NCBI GenBank assembly: GCA_036873755.1
Contig: JAVTVY010025019.1
Location: 38,451 to 102,450 of the forward strand
Length of the DNA: 64,000 bases
Source of the DNA: Hanleya hanleyi
Lineage: Eukaryota > Mollusca > Polyplacophora > Lepidopleurida > Hanleyidae
Reading direction: 5' to 3'
Every line of letters starts with the position of its first letter. Within the stretch, counting starts at the first letter, position 1. A program made the translations under genes and the position numbers. Positions 11,835 to 22,650 of the stretch are shown piece by piece. The notes beneath the pieces were generated by a model, which was not told the DNA's origin, made no database searches, and saw nothing but the letters and a program-made list of their open reading frames with translations.

Positions 11835-12060
11835 CCATGTCAGTGAAGTGACATGTAACATTAAATCAGGTCAGTTACAAGTGACATGTCACATCGAGGT
11901 CAGTAATGTGACAAGTCAGATCCAGCTCAGATCCAAGTGACACATCACATCCAGGTCAGATTAAATGACCCGTCACATCCAGGTCAGATTAAAAGTGACA
12001 TGTCACATCCAGGTCAGCACACACGACATGTATTACACCTCTGTCAGTCAAGTGATATCT
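11835..12060. repeat. 30-bp minisatellite (GTGACATGTCACATCCAGGTCA)
   Basis: Seven or so diverged units built from GTGACATGTCACATC plus CAGGTCAG and spacers of 5-10 bp. GTGACATGTCAC is itself palindromic and the unit carries an AGGTCA half-site. An ORF spanning 11937-12257 is a consequence of the repeat. Confidence 0.75.
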
Positions 12061-12774
12061 CGGGTGCATCAAGCAACATGGTGCACTCATTGAGAAGAGA
12101 GCGCCCATTATCTGTTTGTGGAGATCGTCAGACAGGTTTCCTTACAGACAACATGAAACAGTTACTAGGTTGTACAGGTTACATTGGTGGACATCTTTCT
12201 CCTAGACGAATATCCCATAGAATTTATAGGAACCGGTGTAAGACTCACAAAATATAATTGACCAAGGATCTGCTATAAGTTGTATTGTTAGTTTTCTGTC
12301 CAGGATATTACCTTTTCAATGCAAGGTCCTACACCAAAGCTCTGTCCATTTCCCACTAAAATAACATTTACTTCATCTGTGCTTGGGTGGACAGTGTATA
12401 GCCCAATTCAGAAAGCGTTTATCTCCCTTGTTCCATCAGGGCCGTATTGGTGCAGAGAACTTCCGGTAGGTACCAAAGGCCCTCGCAATTAGTTTTAGTA
12501 ATAAAATAGTCTACTTTTCAAGAAAATTATCTTTATAATGTACACGTATACACGATCTATTGGTTCATGTAGAAAATATAAACAAAATAGCTTTTCAAAC
12601 AAATATCCTAGAATAGTTGATCAATATATTATTCCAAATAATTGCGGGTACCTTTGGTAAAAGTGAAACCGAGGAGACTACTTCCTGAAACCAGCTTTTC
12701 ATACCTCTAATGTTAAAGAGCGGCAGTTATTCAGGGGGAGATCGGACACTTTCCAGAAAGGGCTATAGGGTAAA

Positions 12775-12990
12775 TCCCATAATAATTCCATCCCCTCTTT
12801 TCAAATTTGATCACCCCCAATTTGTGGACAAAATCCAATCCAATCAGGCAGTCTAATAAATTTTAACAACCTCTTAAAGAAATAATGGATTATCTGCAGA
12901 ACTTGGACCATTTTCTGTTCTAATAAAACTGATCACGCCATCTGTTTATGACGTGGAATTTCATTTCCTGTGATTGAATCATTAGAGGAT
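12775..12990. mobile_element. Palindromic MITE, family A copy 2
   Basis: Starts ATCCCATAATAATTCCATC, ends TGATTGAATCATTAGAGG. Contains TTTGATCACCCCCAATTTGT and CTGTTCTAATAAAACTGATC, the family's internal modules in opposite senses. Non-coding. Confidence 0.7.
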
Positions 12991-13231
12991 CTACAATACC
13001 GAAAAGTTTAGAAATGGTCCCGGTTAAAAACAAATGGAAAACCTAACCTCAGAATTAGGGTGTGAGTTTGTTGATAGTTTTAGACAGGTTCTACAGTGTT
13101 CCTAAGCTGACTAATACTACTTCCGATCCATTCATCATTTTATCAACTTCAGGCCTAGTGAACTTCTCCAGGCACACATCAGTTCCTTGTCCATCCATAT
13201 ATTTTCATGTACAGGGACCGGAAATATGAAG

Positions 13232-13488
13232 CATTTATAAATAATGTTGGTATTTATTATCAAATCAAACCTGCTATCAATGTATGCCATATTCCTCCTT
13301 TTGGGGGTCTCTTGCAAAGAAATTATCTCCCTTGATCGTCCGCTAGGTGGCGTGTTCTCCGCGCATGCCCTTCCTCTTTTTCCAATGCTATGCAAGACGT
13401 GTTTTGAGTCAAGGCCGTAGCAAAGTGGGCAAATCAAGATTGATAGCAGGTTTGATTTGATAATAAATACCAACATTATTTATAAATG
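13232..13488. mobile_element. MITE with perfect 50-bp inverted ends
   Basis: 257 bp. Positions 13232-13281 and 13439-13488 are exact reverse complements (outer end CATTTATAAATAATGTTGG, inner end CCTGCTATCAAT). The interior 13319-13383 matches the right subterminal region of the large element next door (21843-21910, opposite strand), so this is probably an internal-deletion relative. Its right end lies 5 bp from the left terminus of that element. Confidence 0.85.
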
Positions 13489-13929
13489 TTTCATATTTAT
13501 TGCTCAAATCTTAACCTGCTATCAATGTATGCCAGACTCCCAACAGAGGAGGTTGGGTAGCCGGTCTTGAAGTCTTGTCTTTGGGTTGTGCGGAGCACGC
13601 CTTGTTCTGATTGTTTAGATCTGGTATGCCCAGTAATATCCTGATAATTCCCATGTCGTATAGAGGCTAAGGGAGCTCAAGGAATTACAAGTAATACGGC
13701 GAGAGGTGGAATATTGCACCGACCATTTGCTCGTATACTTATTGCCAGATAATCAGATGCCATCGTGATGCCTTGAAGTCCCTTCGTCTCCAGCATGGTC
13801 TGCTTCTTCATGCTACTGGATTGTCGGGATCTTGCTTGAGCGGCGCCCCCCCCCCCTTTTCTTTGATAGGAGTAGTGGACTATGCACTGGGCTGTAGCTG
13901 TAGGTCCAGCGTAGTCATCCTATCTGTCT

Positions 13930-14930
13930 GTACAGACATGTCTGTAGATAGAAGCCAGCAGAAGTTGAATTGATCGTCCAAGCGCAGGTGTCAACAATAT
14001 CATTCAACGATAAGTTTTCCCCAAAGTGGCCCGGACGTTGCACTGGCTCTAGTCTTGTGAGACGATGTCTTCATAAAAGAGGAGGAGCGTCGATGGCGAG
14101 TTGGTAAACCCAGTCGGTAGTCTTCTTCAACCCAAACGGTGATCATGAACTAGTGATGTCAGCCGATGGGTCTGTTTAGAAGTGATGAGAGAAGAAGACG
14201 ACTGGAGCCCCTTGTCGTTTCGGTAAAAGAGTGCCGCAGGGCTCCGACTGGATATAAAAACCTATCCTCCTCCAGCAGGTCGACGAAATCTGTCAGTGCT
14301 GGAATCTGGTACAGTCTTTGGACGCCTGGTCCCCGACGTGTGGAATCGTTCTTGGTGACGAAATCCGGAATCGGATGAAAAGATCTGGTTGACCAATCTG
14401 TCATCCATGTCAGGGAACTGTGTTCCACTGCGTGAAGCTCTGATAGTGGAGTGAAGGCTGTCAGGAAGCTGTCTTGTAGGACAGGGCCTTGACTACAGTT
14501 GACTGTGATGGCTCAAATGGTGGACGTAAGAATGCCCTAGTACCACATCCAGGTCCCCTTGGGTGATAGTTGACGTGTTCGGCGAGACTGTAAGGCGAAG
14601 GCCATAGAAAGCCGAAATGCTGGAATCTTGTCCAATGTCGATTCCGGAGGTCAACTTGACAACCCTGGATGATGCTGAGTGATACCCCTGTGTAATGCTT
14701 GGCTGAGATTCCCTGTCCTGATGCAGATGTAGAAGGAAAGACAGCTGTTGCTGGAACAGAAGCAGTGTTGGCCACAGGTCCTCTACCGTAGTACATTCTC
14801 CGGGCTTGATGCAACTGTACAGTAAATAGTAGCTTGCTGCTGTCATCGTCTGTACAATTGGCCCTGGAGAAAAACCCTGGTCTGCAAAGGAATTCTGGAT
14901 CGTTAGCAGACGTGTGGGTTCGGCCATTGC
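13930..14930 (-). pseudogene. DIRS-type tyrosine recombinase, frame-broken
   Basis: Minus-strand peptide pieces in different frames line up with the DIRS tyrosine recombinase order. First comes QQQLSFLLHLHQDRESQPSI and the core-binding segment LTSGIDIGQDSSISAFYG (14493-14927). Then LSELHAVEHSSLTWM, IPALTDFVDLLEEDRFLYPV and GALRHSF (14159-14428). Next is a box II motif SHKTRASA (14045-14067) and finally the FYLQ that would contain the nucleophilic Tyr (13942-13953). The usual catalytic Arg just before SELHA (around 14440) is missing and several frameshifts and stops separate the pieces, so it cannot be active. Identification rests on remembered family motifs. Confidence 0.72.
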
Positions 14931-15429
14931 GGGTCCCGGTGCCTCCGTAGAAAAAGTGATCTTCCGCCTGTAGTACCCTGTAGGACTTGGAGGAAGCTGT
15001 CAGCGGTGACCATGAAGTGATGTGAAACACGTGGTGTTGTGACATGGCATCGCTGATACTGTGCTCCTAGGACCAGTGCTGATGTTTCTTGAAACAGTGA
15101 CTGGGATCTTGTCCCCCCCAACTTGACGTAGCTGACGACCGTACTGTTAACGTTCGTAATCAGTACTGACGTGTTGTGCAACTGCAAACTCCAAGGGGGG
15201 ATGCCCTCTTTAACTGTTACGCTGCTGGATTCTCTCGTACGCTGTATGATAGGACTGCTGTATTATTATAGCAATAGTAATACATGGACTGCTGACTTTT
15301 TGGGGGGATTTTTTTCAAATAAAGTGGATTTCATAACACTCACCAATTTCATGACTTGTTGTTTACTAAGTATACCGAATTGATTATTCTGCAACACCAT
15401 GCTCTTGACAAAGTCAGGGATGCAAATAA

Positions 15430-15850
15430 ATGTAATAGGTGTACAGGTGAGTCTCTAATATCATCTAATCAACAGGTAAATTGATATGCAAGTCATTATC
15501 ACAAATAATGTTTGACACTCTCTTGTGTACAAGAATTTACAAGTCAATGAAACTTGTCATCAGCATGACAAACCCTCCAAGTTATAAAGAAAGTCACGGA
15601 CATGGATAAATGTCACAGGTATTTACAGGTGTAGCATCCAATCAACAGGTAAGTTGGTTATTCTCCAAGTTCACATCACTGTCCCGGCGCGTATATAAAC
15701 AAACATGACAAATGCAGGAATTCAATAAAAAATAGTTGTATCATTATTTGATAAACACTTGCAGCTATATCAGAATGTCGTAGATGACAGTCCACAGGTA
15801 AGTACACAGGTAATATCCAATCAACAGGTGAGTTCAACTGTCAAACTAAT
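15430..15850. repeat. Left subterminal repeats of the piggyBac element
   Basis: Three diverged units of about 180 bp, each with TCCAATCAACAGGTAAGT (near 15470, 15640 and 15820), repeated ACAGGT steps and ATATG-type spacers. Located between the transposase stop and the left terminus, where transposase-binding repeats would be expected; that role is inference. Confidence 0.6.
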
Positions 15851-15892
15851 ATACACAGGAATGGATATATTGTGCAGTCAGTTCAGGAACGG

Positions 15893-17611
15893 TCAACGAT
15901 AAACTTTCTTTGTATGATACTTCATCCAGCAGTCGCCTGGACAGAGGCCGACGTCACAGGTAAGACACTCAAATGATGTACGGACTCGCTTCTTCGCACT
16001 GGCATCACTACACACAACACAATCACGTCGCTTGCCCACAGGTAGTTTGTGGGCGTTGAGATGATCAACTGGGTTTACCAATCGGTTATCAACAGCAATC
16101 AATGGCCTTCCCATTCGACGTTGCTCCCGGAAGTCGCCCACAAGCCCCTCGACTGCCTCGATGACAAATGCTCTCCTGGCTAGCTTCTTTACAGGTGTGC
16201 CAGGTGTACCAGGTAAGACAGGTGTATGTTGGGAATAAAGCAGAAATGCGTTCAGTGCGAGTCGACCTAACATGAAGAAGAAAACTTTGTTTGTCCACTT
16301 CACTGACCTTCGTTCATCCAAGAACATGTAGGATCGCATGTCGGACATGTCGACTCCACCCATGTGCTGATTATAGTTGGTCGTCACGTTTGGAACACGA
16401 TGCTCTCGGTTACGCTTTGATGTGTATGTTATCGGTTTGGTCGTGTCATTTGTTGTAAGAAAGAATACCGGTTTCTTGTCGTGGAAATTGATGCAAAGTA
16501 GAGGGCCTTTCCGAGCAGAAGTAATTTCTCCCCTCTTCTGTTTCACCTTGACGATAGCAGGAACACCTTTCCGATTGGATCTGAGGGTACCTGTCAGGTA
16601 CGTTGACTTGGCTAATAAATCGGTAGCCAAGGGGATCGAGTTGAAAAAATTATCAACATAGAGGTGATGTCCTAGATTCTCAAATGGTGACATCATCTTC
16701 ATGCAGACATCATACCCCAGACCTTTGGCTGAATACGGTACCTCTTTACCTGCATACATTTCTGCATTCAAGGTATATCCTGTTGCACTTTCACATAGAT
16801 TCCAAAGCTTGATACCAAATTTGTGATGATGTTTCTTGGGCATATATTGAATGGCCTGGGCCTTGCCTTGGAATCCAATTAAACTTTCATCTACCGACAA
16901 CTCTTTCTGGGGAGAATAATACAGCTGGAAATTCTTCACCATACACTGAATGAAATGATTTACCTTGTGGGCTCGTCCAGGTAATTCAATCTCGTCCTCT
17001 TTGTTGTGAAACATTGACAGAATCATGAGAAACCGGTCCCTTGTGAAAACGCGCAGAAAATATGGAGTCAGCTGGGACGATTTTGTACTCCAGTATTCGT
17101 TGAGACAATTTTTTCCGATAAGGCCCATGTTCATAATCAATCCAAGGAAAGCTGTCCTCTCGTTTGCATCGACGTGTCGCCAGAATTGGAAACGCGATTT
17201 TGGTTTTCCACCTGCCAATCTCTCTTGGGCCTTCACATCGCCATAAGAGTTAGTCTCCGTCACAAGATCGGCCACCAAATCCTCTCCAAGTAACAGTCGA
17301 ACAAATTCTGCAGGAGTATGAACATTGTCTGGAATGTTTTTTGGCCCAGGCTGTTGCGAAAATTCCGGCACACCTGTTTTAGTTTGATCGAACGAGTCCG
17401 CATCTAAATTTCGAACCGGCTGCCAAGTATAGCCACGCAGAGGATTATTTTGACTGGGGCGTATGTCTCCTTCATCATAATTTTCTTCGCTAGATTCATC
17501 CTCGCTTGATTCATCGCTGGAAACGTCTGAAACCTCGAAATCCGAGTGTGTGAACCCGATAAAAGACTCCCCACTTTCGGACCCCGAGTCGGAGTCACCA
17601 TTGGCCGCCAT
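15893..17611 (-). CDS. piggyBac transposase (572 aa)
   Basis: DDE transposase of the piggyBac family (DDE_Tnp_1_7), which cuts and pastes the element at TTAA sites in the nucleus. Visible: an acidic, serine-rich N-terminus (residues 1-50) and the core from about 95 to 460. The catalytic acids are all present: D241 in LSVDESLIGF, D320 in HLYVDNFF, and D421 plus D424 in MGGVDMSDM. A C-terminal cysteine-rich zinc-binding domain contains C531, C534, C549, C552, C557 and C561. Length is close to that of the well-studied insect transposase (about 590 aa). No stop or frameshift interrupts it. The start is the first Met of the ORF, MAANGDSDSG, which precedes the acidic tail. Single-exon, surrounded by its own terminal repeats, so it is a transposon gene and not a domesticated one. 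Confidence 0.95.
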   Translation of the reverse strand: MAANGDSDSGSESGESFIGFTHSDFEVSDVSSDESSEDESSEENYDEGDIRPSQNNPLRGYTWQPVRNLDADSFDQTKTGVPEFSQQPGPKNIPDNVHTPAEFVRLLLGEDLVADLVTETNSYGDVKAQERLAGGKPKSRFQFWRHVDANERTAFLGLIMNMGLIGKNCLNEYWSTKSSQLTPYFLRVFTRDRFLMILSMFHNKEDEIELPGRAHKVNHFIQCMVKNFQLYYSPQKELSVDESLIGFQGKAQAIQYMPKKHHHKFGIKLWNLCESATGYTLNAEMYAGKEVPYSAKGLGYDVCMKMMSPFENLGHHLYVDNFFNSIPLATDLLAKSTYLTGTLRSNRKGVPAIVKVKQKRGEITSARKGPLLCINFHDKKPVFFLTTNDTTKPITYTSKRNREHRVPNVTTNYNQHMGGVDMSDMRSYMFLDERRSVKWTNKVFFFMLGRLALNAFLLYSQHTPVLPGTPGTPVKKLARRAFVIEAVEGLVGDFREQRRMGRPLIAVDNRLVNPVDHLNAHKLPVGKRRDCVVCSDASAKKRVRTSFECLTCDVGLCPGDCWMKYHTKKVYR

Positions 17612-17814
17612 TTTGGACGAACAGGTGACGTAGAAATTTTCTCTCTACAATTCCCATTACAAACTCCGTTTTCCCGCGGTTCAGCCCCCTTTCCGGTAAA
17701 CACCAATCAGATTATCGTTCACAAACGTCGAAATTCATATTTATGAGGGGATTCCACAAGAATTACATCACTTTTAACCAATCACAGGTGCCGTAAGTAA
17801 GACACCTCGTAAAG

Positions 17815-17932
17815 CCACGATAATGGCGACCAGCAGTGTTCAATTCACTTCCGCGTCGCCCCGATCGTGGCGATCCGCAGTTTTAGGTACGTTTAGCTGA
17901 CGCCACGATCGTGGCGACCCGCAGCATAACAG
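17815..17932. repeat. Right subterminal repeats and terminus of the piggyBac element
   Basis: Three copies of a GCCACGATCGTGGCGACCCGCAG-like motif (near 17818, 17858 and 17901). The last is preceded by its inverse, forming the palindrome CGCCACGATCGTGGCG. Likely transposase-binding sites, by analogy to other piggyBac ends. Confidence 0.6.
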
Positions 17933-17989
17933 TTAACGCAGACATCTCTAAGGAAGATGATGCCTTGCTTGTCTGCCATGGGATCCATG

Positions 17990-20900
17990 TGCCGGCTATC
18001 TGTGCTGGACTAATGGACCCCTCCACTTGTGGAGGCCACATCGGTGAGTGAAAACATCTCCGACTGTGCTCGTTTGAAACTGGATCCGGCATCGCCGCTC
18101 TGTAAGGGCGTGAAGATGTTCCGGGACGAGCATCCTTCGAATTGCCTGTTCTTGCCCTCAGGTACAGTTGTAGTCGAAAACCTGTAATGGTGGTACCTGG
18201 ATCCGACCAAACTGTGCTAGGTCCTGAGTGACAGGTAGAGAGTATCTCCATCCAACGGTCCTCGGGTGGTTGAACTATCTGTGGTCAAGTGACGAAGACC
18301 GTGCCGCTGTTCCAGCGTTGATGGTCCGGTTCCAGGTGCGGGTTGCAGATGCAGAAAGACTGCCTGACGCTTGAATGTAGTATTCTCCTCCATTCTTCAT
18401 AATCTGTCGGGTCCCAGGATACAACCCTGGACCGACGTGATCGTCGAGGAGAAACTCGAGAAACGCCCTCTGGAACGCCGGAAATGACGACAATCGGGAG
18501 ACAGAGTCCAAATCCTGTAGTGTCGAATACACTCAGTAGGTGTCTGACTCCGTCGCCTGGTCCGGTCTCTACTGTCATCCCACTGGAAGCTGGAGTCCCA
18601 AATCTGTTCCGGAGTCCGAATCCGAATTTCGGATTGGAGTTGACTTGATCCCCGAGTCCTATTCCGGTGTACGGGTCCGCGTTGACTTGGACTTGAAAGG
18701 ACGGAACCTGAGTCTGGACCTAGGCCTGCCCACTGTAGACTGGATGTCTCGCTCCCAAGGAATGGGTTTAGTCGAGCCTGACTAACTGTTTTCTCCGAGG
18801 TCTTGATTTTCTTGATCACGAACTCGGGTGTAGATGGAGTCCGAGATTATCCGATGAAGAGTAGGATCCGGCTCTAGAAGACTGAGGATGATCGCCAGAA
18901 GAAGTGTCGGGACTTGGGATAGACCTCACGTAAGGACTGACTTCTTCGACGAAAATCTTGAGACGGAGTGACGCTGATCTTCTATATCATCAGGGTCGAC
19001 CGCCTACAATCAGGTGAGTAAAGACTTGAAACTTGAGAGGATGACTAGTGGTTTGAAGGTGAGGCTGAGAACCATCAATTCCGATGAACGAGGTTGCTCC
19101 TGCTCCGGTCGGAAGATTCCCTCTTTACCTTGAAACTGTCCTCTCTTGTAAGGGCGAAACTACTCTCAGTATCCTGCTTGGGTAGGTTGCCCGAGTTCTG
19201 ACAGGGAGACTGTCCGTGGCGACCTCCTCTGCTAGACTTGCCCTTTGCCTTTGCCTTGTCTTTACCGGAAAGGCGTTGTGTCAGTGACCCGTTGACGCCA
19301 GTAGTTGTTGAGGCAGCTCTCTGTTGACGGAATCCAAACCCTGACTCGGGGCCACTATCCCGTCCGGTGAGCTTGAAGGAGCCATCTTTCTGTCTGACGT
19401 CTGGGTCCTGTATCAACTTGATATAGCTGTAAGGAACCAATCGGTATATGAAGTAACCCTATGTCGAGTTAACATCATGTTTCGGTGTCTTGGTACATTC
19501 CAGAAGTCTGTCTAAATCTGGGTCCGACTTCGGAGACTTGAAAGGTAGATTATCTCCACATAGGACGTAGGTCTTGTAAGGGTCGGGTTTCCGGAGAACA
19601 GATTTCCTGAATGACTCCGGCGATTGTGCGCATGTCACAGACTCGTCTTCTTCAGAAGGCTTGTCCAATCCGTAAAGCGATGTCGCTGTAAGCCGTCTTC
19701 GCTTCCGGGGTGGATCATCTGACTGCTTATCTTCGCCATCGTCCGGTCTAGCCATCTCTGGAACCCAGGACTACAGCGTCGCCATCTCGGCTTTAAATGG
19801 TAGCTTCTCCTTCTCTTGTTTCCGCTTCTTGACTGGAAAACGGGCCTGTACGAGAAGAGGGTGGTATTGAAGCAGAACGTCGTAGATGATACGACGTTGC
19901 TGGAGGAAGACCTGATCATCATGTGTCACAGACATCTGATGATGAAGTGTCCGCAGTCGCAGAAAGCTGTGCTGCTGGAAGGTGACTGCGTCCCGTAACA
20001 GCACTTGACTCCAAAGGAACTTGAAAAGATAAGTCTTGATCTTTAAGTCCGAGTCCGAGTCCGAGTCCGGATCCGGAACGCTGATCTTTCGTCTCGGGAA
20101 TCCGGTTCAGAATTTGTATGTACCCGGGGCTCCTGACAGCTAGGCTTGTAGGACTCCGGGTCCTCTCTGGTTCTTGACGGGGAATGGCGATGATGGTATC
20201 TTGAACTGTATTCATCATAACCCGTGCGTCTCCTGGATGCATCCCCGGAAACGGTGTGAACGTTGACGGAAATCCCGGAAGCGACGTCTAAAACGTCGGG
20301 GATAAACCTGATCGGGAGTCCGGTCTCTGCCCTGGTAATCCCAATAACTGTAAGGAGGTGTCTGATTCCGAGGTTGAAGGCGGTCTCTACTCCTCTCCCG
20401 CTGTAAATGACTGAAGCTGGAATCCCGATTCCGTTCCGGGGTCCGGTTCCGTTTTCGGGATCTCCCCGCTGTGATCGCGGGCTCCGGCTCTGATGTACGG
20501 GTCCGCGCCGTCTTGGAAGTTGACTCCCGGCGCTCTGGATAAGTCCGTGCTGTACAAGTCCGTGCTACCTTGGAGGTAGATTCTCGGCGCTCCACATAGG
20601 GCCATGCCGTGTTGGAGGTAGACTCTCGGCGCTCCGTATAAGGCCGTGCCGTCTTGGAAGCCGACTCCCGGCGTTCTGGATAGGTCCGTGCCGTCCTCTG
20701 CTCCGGGGTCCGGCTCTGGACTTTAGGTTTGTCCATAGTAGAAAACTCTCACTCCGATGGTCGGGTCCCTCTCTGTGTAGGGCCGTGATCCGGAGTCCCA
20801 CTGCTCTGTGTAGGACCGTGACCCGGGGTCCCGGTGCTCTGTGTAAGGCCGTGCTGGTCTAGAGTCCGAGTCCCGGTGTGCTGTATAGGGCCGTGCCGTG

Positions 20901-21330
20901 CTGGCGCCGAGGTCCCGCTCCGGGGTCCGGGACCATGTCTTTGATTTCTCCGAAGATGAGTGATGATCCCGATCTGTGCTCCGAACTGTAGTTTTGTCCA
21001 CTGCTATGGGTCCGGGGTACGGCTCTTCGCCGGGACCCCGGCTCGTGGACTTGCGGAGACTTGGATGAACGGGAGTTGTCTTCGAAAGTCTGTTCCCGGT
21101 CCGTGCTTGTAGTGGAGCCCCGGTGCCGGGTCCGTGACTGTGTCTTCTCCGAGGAAGAAAATCTTGACTTGACTTTAATCTTCGGTCTTGAAATCTTCCG
21201 ATGTTCGGGATCGGAGTCCCGGCCTTGGGTATGTTCCCGGGTCCCGTCCGCTAGCTGGAGAATGGAGCCCGGGTGCTGTCGTCGACTGGTGGAGTCCCCC
21301 AAGATGAAAGCTGACTTGTTTCCCTAATAT
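17990..21330 (-). pseudogene. Arg/Ser-rich gag-like coding remnant of the DIRS-type element
   Basis: A chain of overlapping minus-strand ORFs (for example 20215-20736, 20859-21302, 19919-20242, 19459-19755, 19075-19440). They are rich in R, S, E and P with internal repeats of the type ERRESTSKTARTY. Toward the 3' end come a basic PPRKRRR and SGKDKAKAKGKSSRGGRHG. Low complexity and position upstream of the recombinase fit a gag-like first ORF. The reading frame changes at least five times. The function is inferred from position only. Confidence 0.45.
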
Positions 21331-22339
21331 CAGGAAATCTTGTCCGGCCTTGTAGTCGGCTGTACTTTCCACTTGGAAGAATCCGAGGCTGGCACTGGCT
21401 TGATTGTCATCAGACTGAAATCGGCAAGTAGGGCTGGTGTGGCTGATATCTTCACCAAGACTTCTCTTGACTTGATTCTTTTATTCTGTTATATTGTACT
21501 CTACCCAACTGGGTGTAGTACACTGAAGTGAATCTTGAATCTTGATATCAGCGGTCGTGCAGAGAAGAAACCTTACGTCTGCCCCACTTGTCTGCGCCAG
21601 GTCAGCTTGTCGTTGTTGTTGTCCAGTCGACACACGGCAATCTACGTAAACAGAAATGAAATCGACATAAAATAAGACAAATAAGCGAGTCTTTTTAGGG
21701 ATAAAAAGGGGGACTACGTAGAGAGCGTAGTCCTGATAGATAACTTCAGCACCAACAACCCTAGCCTTTATTAAATATCTAGGATTACTAGTAAAAAGAT
21801 ACTCTCTCTCAAAAACACGTCTTGTTGACAAGCCTGCAAAGGAAAAAGAGGAAGGGCATGCGCGGAGAACATGCCACCTAGCGGACGATCGAGGGGACGA
21901 TCAAGGGAGATAATTTCTTTGCAAGAGACCTCCAAAAGGAGGAATATGGCATACATTGATAGCAGGTTAAGATTTGAGCAATAAATACTGGTGCTCGTTC
22001 CATCCAATCATTGCGCTCTTGAATATTCCTCACCCGCATACTAAGTTTCATGTACTCGGACAAATTTTCACCCTACAGGGTCATTTTACAACCCGGGACT
22101 CCACGGGTGCCCCAGTTAGTTGCCTCTTTTATGACAAACTCTCTGAGGGGCTGAGGCCTATTCTTACCCTAACCTGCAGTGTGCATGACGACACCCCAGG
22201 TCAATTCCTGGGAGCCCCACAGGGCTGTTGTTGATGGAAATAGACAGGGACTTCTCCAATAACTCGTACACCGTCAGCTCTTTTTCTGATACCGAAGTGT
22301 GGGTATTATGTCACATGAATGGCTCAGTGCATGGAGAGC

Positions 22340-22650
22340 AATGTTCGTGATCGCTAAATGGAAAGGTTGAGTGGGGGAGAGGTATTTGGTTTAATGTCAC
22401 ACTCAAGGTTGTTTCACTCATATGGTGACAGTCAGTTTGGTTTGTGGAGGAAGCCGGAGTACCCGGAGAGAACCACCGCCCGTCGGCAAGTAACTGACGA
22501 ACTTTTGCACATGGACCAGCTGGGCTCCAACCCGAGCCGGTTAGACTACGCGGCCACTGAGGGCCCCCTGGAAAGGCTGAACTGACTTCGGGGGAGAGCT
22601 AGTACGAGTCCATTGAACTTTGTCCATGGCGGTAGAATAAATCACGAGGG
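22340..22650 (+). mobile_element. Interspersed element (CCGGAGAGAACC family), long copy
   Basis: Plus-strand copy of the family at 5441-5560. It has GGTTTAATGTCACACTCAAG, TATGGTGACAGTCAGTTTGG, GAGGAAGCCGGAGTACCCGG and AGAACCACCGCCC, then a further part with GACTACGCGGCCACTGAGG and an end near GGGGGAGAGCTAG. A short ORF through it is accidental. Confidence 0.6.

Larger units (their letters stand above)
15210..17936 (-). mobile_element. piggyBac element, apparently intact
   Basis: Flanked by TTAA at 15210-15213 and 17933-17936. Just inside are matching termini: CTGTTACGCTGCTGG (15214-15228) and the inverse of CTGTTATGCTGCGGG (17918-17932). It encodes one unbroken 572-aa transposase. The right subterminal zone repeats a GATCGTGGCGAYCCGCAG motif three times and the left subterminal zone repeats an ATCCAATCAACAGGTAAGT motif. 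It is inserted in the DIRS-type element, whose recombinase and gag-like halves lie on either side. Confidence 0.92.
13494..21987 (-). mobile_element. DIRS-type tyrosine-recombinase element, decayed, with nested piggyBac
   Basis: Bounded by 41-bp inverted repeats at 13494-13534 and 21947-21987 (outer end TATTTATTGCTCAAATCTTA). Without the 2.7-kb piggyBac insert it is about 5.8 kb. On the minus strand it carries an Arg/Ser/Glu-rich gag-like region (about 21330 to 19400), a short unassigned part, then a frame-broken tyrosine recombinase (15000 to 13930). Inverted termini plus a tyrosine recombinase are known for DIRS-like retroelements. No reverse transcriptase motif was found, so this copy is non-autonomous or deleted. 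No target-site duplication is visible, as expected for that class. An unknown DNA transposon carrying a recombinase remains possible. Confidence 0.65.

Noticed and set aside
9735..12257. Attempt to extend the divergent exon through 10160-10351 and 11937-12257
   Set aside because: The candidate segments either lack acceptors, carry stops in the required phase, or are minisatellite.
13135..13476. 113-codon minus-strand ORF
   Set aside because: It covers the 50-bp-arm MITE and its flank, so it reads through inverted repeat DNA.
18540..18785. Plus-strand ORF in the gag-like region
   Set aside because: Antisense shadow of the Arg/Ser-rich minus-strand remnant; its repeated ESE/RVRV composition follows from the other strand.
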